DNA of 64,000 bases from Candidatus Fimenecus excrementigallinarum (GTDB lineage: Bacteria; Bacillota; Clostridia; Oscillospirales; Acutalibacteraceae). Position 1 is the first letter of the stretch. The number at the start of each line of letters is the position of its first letter. A program made the translations under genes and the position numbers. This document shows, piece by piece, positions 52,345 through 60,228 of this stretch. The notes under the pieces are model-generated. The model searched no databases. It was given only the letters and a program-made list of their open reading frames with translations, and was not told the DNA's origin. Location of the stretch: the NCBI GenBank assembly GCA_018714805.1, contig DVMW01000024.1, forward strand, positions 62,001-126,000, given 5' to 3'.

Positions 52345-53316
52345 TTAGTCGAGCCGGACGCTCTGGTGCAGGTCGGTGCGCGCGTGGCTGTATAGCTTGC
52401 GGTTGTCCAGCGCCCACATACGCCCCGAAAACGCGCCCTTTTGCAGCGGCGCAAGCGTTTCGGCAATCTGGTAAACGCGCGCGTCCATCAAGTCGAGCTC
52501 CGAAAGCAGCTCCGCCTCCAAAAACGCCGGCCGCACCGCCGCGCCGAACTCCGGCTCGCCGTGGTGCGACAGCACCATGTGCTGCAAAAGCATGGATTTT
52601 TCCGGCGGCGTCCCGAGCGCCTTCGCCGCTTCGTCAATCAGCATCGCGCCCTTCACAAGGTGGCCTATGAGGTTGCCCTCGGCCGTGTAGCCCGACGCAA
52701 TGCCCGCGTTGCCGACCTCGAATTCCGTGAGCTTGGCGATGTCGTGCAGAATGGCGCCCGCGTACAACAGGTCGGCGTCCACAAACGGATAGACCCGGCA
52801 AACGCCTTCGCACAGCCGGACGATGGAGAGCGTGTGCAAAAGCAGGCCGCCGCGGATGGCGTGGTGCAGCCGGTAGGCCGCCGGCCATTTGAGCAAATCC
52901 GCCTTGTGCGCGGTCAGCAGATGGCGCACAAGAGCCTGCAGGTCCGCGTCCCGAAAGCCGTCCACGCACGCGAGCAGCTGCGCAAACATATATTCACCGT
53001 CGTAGGCGGCCGAGCGCACAAAATCCGCCATATCCACGCCGTCCTCCGGCGTCGCCTTGCGGATGCGCTCCACACGGAACTGGTCCGCGCCGTTGTACTG
53101 CGAGATGGTGCCGCGGACCTTGACAAGCGTTTCGGCGGGGAACTGCCCCTGCCGCTGTTCGTCGTAATCCCAGTATTTTGCGGAAATTTCACCGCTTTGG
53201 TCCGACAGGGTAAGGTCCAGATAGTCCTTCCCCTTGGCGGTGACCTTTTTCTCCGATTTCGTCAGCAGGGCAAAGCCCTCGTAAAGCCCGTTGGGGCCAA
53301 TCTGCTTAAAATTCAT
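52345..53316 (-). CDS. yhaM: 3'-5' exoribonuclease YhaM (OB fold plus HD domain)
   Basis: A 323-aa protein with an N-terminal OB-fold (about 15-95, KGKDYLDLTLSDQSGEISAKYW) and an HD domain: HHAIRGGLLLHTLSI, then AGAILHDIAKLTEF with the HD metal pair, and LQHMVLSHHGEPEFG. YhaM of Bacillus degrades RNA and single-stranded DNA from the 3' end with Mn2+. It is 42 nt upstream of the DUF2804 gene on the same strand. Confidence 0.93.
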   Translation of the reverse strand: MNFKQIGPNGLYEGFALLTKSEKKVTAKGKDYLDLTLSDQSGEISAKYWDYDEQRQGQFPAETLVKVRGTISQYNGADQFRVERIRKATPEDGVDMADFVRSAAYDGEYMFAQLLACVDGFRDADLQALVRHLLTAHKADLLKWPAAYRLHHAIRGGLLLHTLSIVRLCEGVCRVYPFVDADLLYAGAILHDIAKLTEFEVGNAGIASGYTAEGNLIGHLVKGAMLIDEAAKALGTPPEKSMLLQHMVLSHHGEPEFGAAVRPAFLEAELLSELDLMDARVYQIAETLAPLQKGAFSGRMWALDNRKLYSHARTDLHQSVRLD

Positions 53317-53361
53317 GGCGACTCTCTCCTTTGCACCAGTATAGCACGGTTCCTGAAAAAG

Positions 53362-53396
53362 GTAAAGAGAAAGCGGTCCCGATGCGGACCGCTTTT
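53362..53396 (-). terminator. Terminator of rqcP
   Basis: AAAGCGGTCC (53370-53379) and GGACCGCTTT (53386-53395) form a 10-bp stem. On the minus strand CTCTTTACC follows. Confidence 0.7.
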
Positions 53397-53399
53397 CTA

Positions 53400-53639
53400 T
53401 TACACTTCCTTATACATGGAGGCGGCGGCCTCCTTCGGGGCAAATTCCGAGACGGCCAGAACCTCGTACCGCTTGACGTTGCCGCCGAGGTTCAGCGCGA
53501 TGACGTCGCCGACCTTGACGTCGTAGGAAGCGCGCGCCGCCCGGCCGTTGACCTCGGCGCGTCCCGCGTCGCAAAGCTCGTTGGCGACGGTCCGGCGCTT
53601 GACAATGCGCGAGACCTTTAAATATTTATCGAGCCGCAT
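53400..53639 (-). CDS. rqcP: S4-domain RNA-binding protein RqcP (YabO)
   Basis: A 79-aa S4-domain protein (MRLDKYLKVSRIVKRRTVANEL...GRAEVNGRAARASYDVKVGD), the normal size. RqcP works with RqcH in adding alanine tails to nascent chains on obstructed 50S subunits. The ATG at 53639 is set by the conserved start MRLDKYLK. Its neighbours hup, mazG and spoVB match the conserved Firmicutes cluster. Confidence 0.95.
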   Translation of the reverse strand: MRLDKYLKVSRIVKRRTVANELCDAGRAEVNGRAARASYDVKVGDVIALNLGGNVKRYEVLAVSEFAPKEAAASMYKEV

Positions 53640-53663
53640 CTGCGTTTTCCCTCCTCTGCTGCA

Positions 53664-53698
53664 AAAGAAAAAGGCAGAGGAAACCGCTTCCCTCTGCC
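53664..53698 (-). terminator. Terminator/attenuator between hup and rqcP
   Basis: GGCAGAGGAA (53673-53682) and TTCCCTCTGCC (to 53698) pair with one bulge. On the minus strand TTTTTCTTTTGC follows, a terminator shape that would limit read-through from hup into rqcP. Confidence 0.75.
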
Positions 53699-53713
53699 CG
53701 CGCTGCAAAATGC

Positions 53714-53989
53714 TTATTTCGCGACAGCGTTCTTCAGAGCCGCGCCGGCTTTGAAAGCGGGAACCTTGGACGCCGGGATGGTCATGGTCTCGCCCGTGCG
53801 GGGGTTGCGGCCCGTCTTGGCGGCGCGCTCGCGCACCTCAAACGTGCCGAAGCCGATGAGCTGAACCTTCTCGCCCTTCGCGAGCGCCGCGGTAACGGCG
53901 TCGAAAGCCGCAGCAACCGCTGCATCTGCATCTTTCTTGGACAGACCGGCCTTTTCCGCAACTGCCGCAATGAGTTCTGTCTTATTCAT
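53714..53989 (-). CDS. hup: HU-family DNA-binding protein
   Basis: A 91-aa HU protein. The N-terminal [20 protein letters not shown], the [22 protein letters not shown] signature and the DNA-binding arm with [13 protein letters not shown] are all present. It is a major nucleoid protein that bends and compacts DNA. It lies between mazG and rqcP in the conserved cluster. Confidence 0.97.
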   Translation of the reverse strand: MNKTELIAAVAEKAGLSKKDADAAVAAAFDAVTAALAKGEKVQLIGFGTFEVRERAAKTGRNPRTGETMTIPASKVPAFKAGAALKNAVAK

Positions 53990-54039
53990 GTTTGTCTTCC
54001 TCCGTTTTGGATAGATTTATCTTCCATAGCTGCAAGCAG

Positions 54040-54846
54040 CTATTCGGAACCTTGTTTTTTCGCCTCGTCCCAAAGCGCGTCGAGCACCTTCAGCGGGGCG
54101 CCCGGCATGGAAACGCCGCGCGACGCGGCCAGCTTTTCCACCTTGGCAAAGCGGGACTGGAACTTGTCGGTCGCCGCCGTGAGCGCTTCCTCGGGGTCGA
54201 TGTCCAAAAAGCGCGCGGCGTTGACGACGGAAAACAGCAAATCGCCAAGCTCCTCAAGCGCGTTTTCCCGGTCGTTTTTCCGGTACGCCTCCCGCAGCTC
54301 CCCGGTTTCCTCGGGCAGCTTTGCGAGCGCGCCGTCGAGGTCATCCCAGTCAAAGCCCGCCTTTGCGGCCTTGTCCTGGATTTTGTAAGCGCGCATGAGC
54401 GCAGGCAGCTCGCGCGGAACGGCCTGCATCTTGTCCGACACGGTTTTGCGGTGCTTGGTCGCGGATTTAATCTGCTCCCAGTTTTGCAGGACCTCGCCGG
54501 AGGAGGAGACCTTTACGTCGCCGAACACGTGCGGGTGGCGCTCGATAAGCTTTTTGCAAATGCCGTCCGCCACGTCCGAAAACCCGAACGCGCCGCGTTC
54601 CGACGCCATCTCGGCGTGAAAGACCACCTGCATGAGCACGTCGCCCAATTCCTCGCAAAGCAAAACGTCGTCGCGCTTGTTGATGGCCTCAATGGCCTCG
54701 TACGTTTCCTCAATCAGGTTTTTGCGGATGGAGGCGTGGGTCTGCTCCCGGTCCCAGGGGCAGCCGTGCTCGCCGCGCAAAATCTGCATAATCCGCAAAA
54801 GGTCCTGCAGGTCGTACTTCGGTTTGAAGGTAAACGTCTCTTCCAT
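54040..54846 (-). CDS. mazG: Nucleoside triphosphate pyrophosphohydrolase MazG
   Basis: A 268-aa MazG with two tandem MazG domains: GCPWDREQTHASIRKNLIEE and CEELGDVLMQVVFHAEMA in the first, and ETGELREAYRKNDRENALEELGD-type residues in the second. The EExxE/ExxD metal ligands are visible in both. It hydrolyses non-canonical NTPs to NMPs. It is 21 nt downstream of the spoVB-like gene. Confidence 0.94.
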   Translation of the reverse strand: MEETFTFKPKYDLQDLLRIMQILRGEHGCPWDREQTHASIRKNLIEETYEAIEAINKRDDVLLCEELGDVLMQVVFHAEMASERGAFGFSDVADGICKKLIERHPHVFGDVKVSSSGEVLQNWEQIKSATKHRKTVSDKMQAVPRELPALMRAYKIQDKAAKAGFDWDDLDGALAKLPEETGELREAYRKNDRENALEELGDLLFSVVNAARFLDIDPEEALTAATDKFQSRFAKVEKLAASRGVSMPGAPLKVLDALWDEAKKQGSE

Positions 54847-54867
54847 GGCATAATCCTTTTCTGTATT

Positions 54868-56652
54868 CTACTCTAAAAATCCGTATTTTGCAAGTAGTTT
54901 CGCGATTTTTTCTCCCTTGGGAAGCATTTTGACATCCGATTTTGCAATGCCGCCAACCAAAAGCATGGCGACCGCATATACGAAAACGGCGAAAATCACC
55001 GCAATACCGGTCGAAAGGACGTTTGTGACGGAAAGCCCCCCGCGCGAAATATCCGGCAAAATGTTGGCAAACAGGCCGTAGCTTGTAAAGGCGGACACGC
55101 CGCAGAGCACGGCGGCGAACAGGGGCTTTACGAAAACGGAGGCCCAGTTGACGCGCACGCGCGCCGTGCGCAAGAGCGCGGCGATGTTCCATAGGACGAT
55201 GATGGTATAGCAAATGACCGTGCCGATGACCGCGCCGTTGATGTTTATCTCCGGAATGCCGATGAAAATGTAATTCGCAATGACCTTGGCGACCGCGCCG
55301 ACCGTCAGCGAGCGCAGCGGCGTGCCGGTCTTGCCCAGCGCCTGGAGCATATTGGTCGTCGGCTGCGACAGGCACATGAGGAAAATGGTGTAGCCGTACG
55401 CCGCCATGATTGGCGCCGCAATGGAGACGGCGTCGGCGGACTTGCCGGTCTCGTACATCATGTCGAGAATGGGCTCGGCGAGCACCGCCATGCCGATGCC
55501 CGCGGGCAGCGCAATCATCAGCGTGACGCGCAGCACGGATTCCACGGAGACCTTCAGCGCCTTATGGTCCTTGACCGCCCAGGCCGCAGACAGCGCCGGA
55601 ATGGCGCTGACGCCCAGCGACAGGGTGATGGAGGGGATGAGGTTCTTAAAATCCAGCGACATGGTGTACGCGCCGTACAGGTATTTCGCAATATCCGCGT
55701 CCAGCACCTGCGAGGCCGCGAGCTGGTCGCCGTAAAGCGACTGGATATACGGCAGGTTGCTTTGAATCATCGTGTCGAGCCGGTTCTGCACGGTGATGGA
55801 GTCGATAAGGTTCGTCACGCTGAACACAAGCGACGACGCGACCACCGGAATGGCGATGGCCATCAGCGTTTTGGCAATGGCCGTCCCGGCAAGGGGCTTC
55901 GGGGAGTTGACAAGCTCGGTGCGCGTCAGCCCGTCGCCGCGCACGCGGTGGCGAATCATCATATAGACCATGCCGACGACGGTCCCGCCCGTCACGCCCA
56001 GCGCCGCGGCCGCGGCGGCATACGGGTACATGGCCGACAGCGCCTCGGCCTCGGTTGCTGCGGTCTGCCCGAATACGGGGAGCCCCGCGGCAAAGCGGGC
56101 CTCGCCGTAGCGCATGGTTGCCCAGGCGAGCAGCAGCCCGACAATGACCTTGCCGACGGCCTCCCAGACCTCGGACATGGCGGTCGGGGTCATGTTGCGC
56201 AGGCCGTTGTAGTACCCGCGGTAGGTCGACATGATGCAGCAGAAGAAAATGGACGGCGCAATGGCGATGATGGCGGGCAGGGCGTCCAGGTTCTTGGCGA
56301 GCACTGCGTACGGGTAGGCGAGCGCAAACATCAGCAGGACGCCGACGGTGCCCGTCAGCAAAAACAGCCGGCCGGCGACCTTGTAAATGCGCCGCACATC
56401 CCGGAACCGCCCGAGCGCAACCTGCTGGGAGACCATTTTGGAGACTGCCACGGGCAGCCCCGCCATGGAGACGGTATAGATGGGGATATACAGGTTGTAC
56501 GCGGAGTCGAAGCAGCCGCGCCCGATGGTGCCAATCATGTTGGAGATGGGCACCTTGTAGAGAATGCCGATAATCTTGACGAGTATGGTGGCGGCGGCCA
56601 GCACGATGGCGCCGTTCAAAAGCGACTGGCTTTTCCGTTTTTGCTGCGCCAA
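54868..56652 (-). CDS. spoVB: SpoVB-like polysaccharide/lipid flippase (MOP superfamily)
   Basis: A 594-aa protein with about 14 membrane helices (ILVKIIGILYKVPISNMIGTIGRGCF near the start, GLPVAVSKMVSQQ, STYRGYYNGLRNM), typical of the SpoVB/MurJ/RfbX group. By neighbourhood (mazG, hup, rqcP) it is the spoVB orthologue, required for spore cortex synthesis in Bacillus. The start is TTG at 56652, 8 nt after GAAAGGAGG; the longer upstream frame runs into the kinase gene and is rejected. Confidence 0.88.
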   Translation of the reverse strand: MAQQKRKSQSLLNGAIVLAAATILVKIIGILYKVPISNMIGTIGRGCFDSAYNLYIPIYTVSMAGLPVAVSKMVSQQVALGRFRDVRRIYKVAGRLFLLTGTVGVLLMFALAYPYAVLAKNLDALPAIIAIAPSIFFCCIMSTYRGYYNGLRNMTPTAMSEVWEAVGKVIVGLLLAWATMRYGEARFAAGLPVFGQTAATEAEALSAMYPYAAAAAALGVTGGTVVGMVYMMIRHRVRGDGLTRTELVNSPKPLAGTAIAKTLMAIAIPVVASSLVFSVTNLIDSITVQNRLDTMIQSNLPYIQSLYGDQLAASQVLDADIAKYLYGAYTMSLDFKNLIPSITLSLGVSAIPALSAAWAVKDHKALKVSVESVLRVTLMIALPAGIGMAVLAEPILDMMYETGKSADAVSIAAPIMAAYGYTIFLMCLSQPTTNMLQALGKTGTPLRSLTVGAVAKVIANYIFIGIPEININGAVIGTVICYTIIVLWNIAALLRTARVRVNWASVFVKPLFAAVLCGVSAFTSYGLFANILPDISRGGLSVTNVLSTGIAVIFAVFVYAVAMLLVGGIAKSDVKMLPKGEKIAKLLAKYGFLE

Positions 56653-56716
56653 GGGGCAGGCCTCCTTTCTTGCGCGTTCGAATTGTCTAACAGAATAGCA
56701 CGCAAGGCGCGGCGTG

Positions 56717-57667
56717 TCAATCCCGCAGTCCCGCGCGGCCCAAAAACTCGCGCAGCAGCGAGCCCTCCGGCACAAACGAAGGGTCGATGCGCACAAATTG
56801 GCGCAGCGCCGCCGTCAGGTGCTCGGCGGCCCCGCGCGCGTCCTTTGGCAAATCGGCGTCCTCCAAAAAATCGATGGCGGCCGAGGCAAAGACGCACGGC
56901 TCGCAAAGGTAGGTGGAATCGAGGTCCATATCGGCCGTGCCGCGGTACGGCAGCAGGTAGTTCTGCTCGCCCAAAAGCACGTTGCCCCAAAGCGAGAGCG
57001 TGTGCGCCGCGCTGCTTGCGCGCTCGCGCCGGTCACGCAGAAGCCGCCGCACGAGCCGCAGCTCGCGCCGCCGCAGCAGCACCTCCCCGTCGGCGCGGCA
57101 GATGCGCCGCGCCACGCGCAGGTAGAGCTTTAAGACGTTTTCCCGCGGCAGCCGGGCGGTTACAAGCGGGTTCAGCGCGTGCAGCCCTTCGACAATGACG
57201 GCGTCCTGCTCGCCCAGCCGCAGCGTGCGCCATGCCGGCGCGCGTCGGCCGACGGTAAAATCAAAGGTCGGAAGCGCCGCCTCCCGCCCGGCGAGCAGGT
57301 CGGAAAGCGCCGTTTGCAAAAGCGGCAAATCAAGCGCGCGGACGGATTCGTAGTCGGGCTTCCCGTCGGCGCCGCAGGGGATGTCGTCGCGGTCGAGATA
57401 AAAATCGTCCAGCGAAAGCACGTCGCTTTGCAGTCCGAGCGCGCGAAAGCGCGCGGCCAGCTTCCTTGCGGCGGTCGTCTTGCCGGAGCCCGAGGGGCCC
57501 GCGAGCATCACAATTTCGCGGCCGCGCTCCTGCATAACGCGGTCCACGGCGGCGTCGAGCGCCTGCTCGAACCGCGCTTCGCTGAAGCCCACCAGCGCGC
57601 GGGGGTCGGTGCGCGCCAGACGGTTGATGGATTCTAAGGTGTCGGGGTACTGCGGCAAAGCGTTCAC
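56717..57667 (-). CDS. Uridine kinase-like nucleoside kinase
   Basis: A 316-aa P-loop kinase. Walker A is GPSGSGKT (57-64), followed by LSLDDFYLDRDDIP, PTFDFTVGRRAP and VIVEGLHALNP, as in uridine kinase and phosphoribulokinase proteins. The N-terminal part is short, lacking the TGS-type domain of many clostridial members. The substrate is probably uridine or a related nucleoside but is unproven. The GTG start overlaps the hemZ stop. Confidence 0.88.
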   Translation of the reverse strand: MNALPQYPDTLESINRLARTDPRALVGFSEARFEQALDAAVDRVMQERGREIVMLAGPSGSGKTTAARKLAARFRALGLQSDVLSLDDFYLDRDDIPCGADGKPDYESVRALDLPLLQTALSDLLAGREAALPTFDFTVGRRAPAWRTLRLGEQDAVIVEGLHALNPLVTARLPRENVLKLYLRVARRICRADGEVLLRRRELRLVRRLLRDRRERASSAAHTLSLWGNVLLGEQNYLLPYRGTADMDLDSTYLCEPCVFASAAIDFLEDADLPKDARGAAEHLTAALRQFVRIDPSFVPEGSLLREFLGRAGLRD

Positions 57668-59127
57668 CGTCCTTCTTCTGCCGGGTGCGCTTCGTAAAAC
57701 GCGGGAATGGCCCGCTTGCGCGACAGCAGCTCTTGAAAGCCCTCGATATATTCATAGGGGTATTTGTAGTTAAATATGCGTGCAATATCTGCGCCGTGCG
57801 GGGCCTTGAGCTTGGTGACGGCCCCTGCGCCCGCGCCGAGCACCGTGTGGCACTCCTCCATCATGTAGATGTTGTAAAGGCAGGCGTGCCCGGGCTTCGT
57901 ATAGCCTGTGTTTTCAAGGTTCCCGAGCGTTTTGGACTGCCGGTACATATAATACGGCGCGTATCCCGCGTCTTGCAGCGCCGAGGCGGCGTAACGCAGC
58001 ATCCCGTCCGCGCACCTTGCGCCCTCCCGGTCAAACTGCGCGCCCGCCGCCGTGAGGTTCGACGCGCGCTTGAGCGACAGCGTGTGTACGGTTACGTTTT
58101 CGGGGCCGAGCGATACCGCTTTGTCGACCGAACGGCAAAACGACGCCTGCGTTTCGCCGGGCAGCCCCGCGATAAGGTCCATGTTTATCGCGTCAAAGCC
58201 CGCGGCGCGCGCCGCGCGGTAGGCCTCCTCGGTTTCGGCGGCGGTGTGCCGGCGGCCAATGGCGCGCAGCACGTCGTCGTTGAAGGTCTGGGGGTTGATG
58301 CTCACGCGCGTCACCCCGCCTTTTTTCAGGGCCTCAAGCTTTTCCGCCGTCACGGTGTCGGGGCGCCCCGCCTCCACCGTGTATTCGCGCAAATGCGACA
58401 AATCAAAGCTCTCGCGCACCGCCGCAAGCAGCGTCGCAAGCGCCTCGGCGGACAGCGTGGTCGGCGTGCCGCCGCCGAAATAGACGGTTTCGAGCCGCAG
58501 CCCGAGCGCGCGAGAGAGCGCGCCGGTTTTTTGCAGCTCCTCGGCGAGCAGCTCGACGTACCGGGGCATCAGCCGCCGCGCGGACGGGGCGCTTATCGCC
58601 TGCGAAACGAAGGAGCAGTAGCTGCACCGCGTCGGGCAGAACGGGATAGAGACGTACAGGCTGCACGAGTCCGGGCGCGACAGCCGCAGCGCCGTCTCCT
58701 CCTGCGCGCAGACGGCCGACGCGAGCGCCGTTTTTTCCGGCGAGACGAACAGCGTGTCCGTAAAATACCGTGCGGCTTCCCCGGCGCCGCGGTCGTTTTT
58801 GAGCTTCCAAAACAGCTTCGACGGCCGCACGCCGGTCAAAAGCCCCCATTTCGGGGTGTAGCCGGTTCGCGCGCGCAGCACGGAAAACAGCAGCGTCATC
58901 ATGGAAAGCTCGCCGTCGCTTCCCGCTTCGGCCGACGCTTCCTCGGCGCCGTTTTTGTCCGCGAAGCGCACAAACACCTCGCCGTTTTGCAAAGCGGTCG
59001 TCACGACCGCCTCGCCGTCGTGCGCCGCCTGCTCGCAGACAATTTGCAGCGTTTCGTTCGGGAAAAAGACGCGCACGAGCTTTTCCGCTTCATAGCGGTA
59101 CGGGTGGTTTAAGATTTCCAGAATCAT
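57664..59127 (-). CDS. hemZ: Coproporphyrinogen dehydrogenase HemZ, radical SAM
   Basis: A 487-aa HemN-like radical SAM protein with an N-terminal extension of about 150 residues, as in HemZ. The cluster motif CPTRCSYC (Cys164, Cys168, Cys171) is followed by VYFGGGTPTTLSAE. In Bacillus HemZ is an anaerobic coproporphyrinogen oxidase; no other haem genes are nearby, so the real substrate may differ. The ATG overlaps the MBL hydrolase stop. Confidence 0.93.
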   Translation of the reverse strand: MILEILNHPYRYEAEKLVRVFFPNETLQIVCEQAAHDGEAVVTTALQNGEVFVRFADKNGAEEASAEAGSDGELSMMTLLFSVLRARTGYTPKWGLLTGVRPSKLFWKLKNDRGAGEAARYFTDTLFVSPEKTALASAVCAQEETALRLSRPDSCSLYVSIPFCPTRCSYCSFVSQAISAPSARRLMPRYVELLAEELQKTGALSRALGLRLETVYFGGGTPTTLSAEALATLLAAVRESFDLSHLREYTVEAGRPDTVTAEKLEALKKGGVTRVSINPQTFNDDVLRAIGRRHTAAETEEAYRAARAAGFDAINMDLIAGLPGETQASFCRSVDKAVSLGPENVTVHTLSLKRASNLTAAGAQFDREGARCADGMLRYAASALQDAGYAPYYMYRQSKTLGNLENTGYTKPGHACLYNIYMMEECHTVLGAGAGAVTKLKAPHGADIARIFNYKYPYEYIEGFQELLSRKRAIPAFYEAHPAEEGR

Positions 59128-59762
59128 AGGCCGAGCCTCCGCATATAGCGGTTGCGGCGGCGTTCGGCGTCGAGCGTCGTCGCCCGGTTGTGGCCGGGAT
59201 AGACGGTAAAATCGCCCGCGAGGTCACGCAGGCGCGCAAGCGACGCGAGCAGCGCTTCGTCCGAGCCGCCGGGAAAATCGGTCCGCCCCGCCGTCAGGCA
59301 AAAAAGCGTGTCGCCCGTGAACAGAAGGCGGTTTTCAAAGTCCGCATAGCAGACCCCGCCTTCTGTGTGCCCGGGCGTGTGCAGCACCTGCAGCGTAAGG
59401 CTGCCGAGCGAGAGCGTGTCGCCGTCCTCCAAAAGGCGGTCCGCCTTTTCCGGCGTCTGCGCAATGCCGGAAAAGGCCGCCAGGCTCTTTTCCGAACTTG
59501 CAAGGCAGTCCGCGTCCAGCCGGTGGATGCAGACCTGCGCGTCCGGGAACGCGGCCTTGAGCGCGGGCACGCCTAAAATGTGGTCGAAATGCCCGTGCGT
59601 CAGCAAAATATAGCGGACGCTTTTGCCGCGCAGCCTTTCGAGCAGCGCGTCGGTGCAGTCGCCCGCGTCAATGACCGCCGCTGCCGCCGTTTCGGGGTCC
59701 GTTACAAGATAGGTGTTCGCGCTTACGGGGCCGAGCACCAGAGTTTCCACCGTCGGCGTCAT
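59124..59762 (-). CDS. MBL-fold metallo-hydrolase (glyoxalase II-like)
   Basis: A 212-aa beta-lactamase-fold hydrolase. The zinc motif is THGHFDH (His56, His58, Asp60, His61), with HTPGHTEGG, FTGDTLF and VYPGHNRATT following. It resembles the short YcbL-type hydrolases that sit beside dtd in Clostridia. The substrate is unknown. The ATG at 59762 overlaps the dtd stop. Confidence 0.92.
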   Translation of the reverse strand: MTPTVETLVLGPVSANTYLVTDPETAAAAVIDAGDCTDALLERLRGKSVRYILLTHGHFDHILGVPALKAAFPDAQVCIHRLDADCLASSEKSLAAFSGIAQTPEKADRLLEDGDTLSLGSLTLQVLHTPGHTEGGVCYADFENRLLFTGDTLFCLTAGRTDFPGGSDEALLASLARLRDLAGDFTVYPGHNRATTLDAERRRNRYMRRLGL

Positions 59763-60223
59763 ACCGTTTTGCCCTCCCAAATGGCCGAGTCGTAAAGGAT
59801 TGTGACCGGCCCGTCGTTTAAAAGCGAAACGTCCATGTGCGCGCCGAATACGCCCCTGCCCACATGGGCGACGCCGTTTTCAGCGAGGGCGGCGCAGTAG
59901 CATTCGTATAAGGGCTCGGCGGTTTCCGGTCCCGCCGCCCCGGTAAAGGAGGGGCGGTTGCCCTTTTTGACGTCTGCGCAAAGGGTGAACTGCGACACGG
60001 CGAGCACCCCGCCGCCGATGTCCAGCACCGAGCGGTTCATCTTGTCCTCGTCGTCTGTAAAAATGCGCAGCGCCGCCGTTTTGCGCGCCAAAAGCCGCGC
60101 CGTTTGCTCGGTGTCCCCGGGCTCCACGCCCAAAAGCACCAAAAGCCCCTGGCCGATTTCGCCGGTTTTTCTGCCGTCTACCTCTACGCACGCGTGCCGG
60201 ACGCGCTGAATCACTGCTTTCAT
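59759..60223 (-). CDS. dtd: D-aminoacyl-tRNA deacylase
   Basis: A 154-aa DTD protein of normal length (MKAVIQRVRHACVEVDGR, GGGVLAVSQFTLCAD with the SQxT active-site motif, NDGPVTILYDS with the Gly-Pro motif). It hydrolyses D-amino acids and glycine wrongly attached to tRNA. It is 5 nt after rsh. Confidence 0.96.
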   Translation of the reverse strand: MKAVIQRVRHACVEVDGRKTGEIGQGLLVLLGVEPGDTEQTARLLARKTAALRIFTDDEDKMNRSVLDIGGGVLAVSQFTLCADVKKGNRPSFTGAAGPETAEPLYECYCAALAENGVAHVGRGVFGAHMDVSLLNDGPVTILYDSAIWEGKTV

Positions 60224-60228
60224 CCGTT

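Noticed and set aside
55564..57198. A 544-aa plus-strand frame across the spoVB-like gene
   Set aside because: Antisense to a 14-helix membrane protein, with basic low-complexity content.
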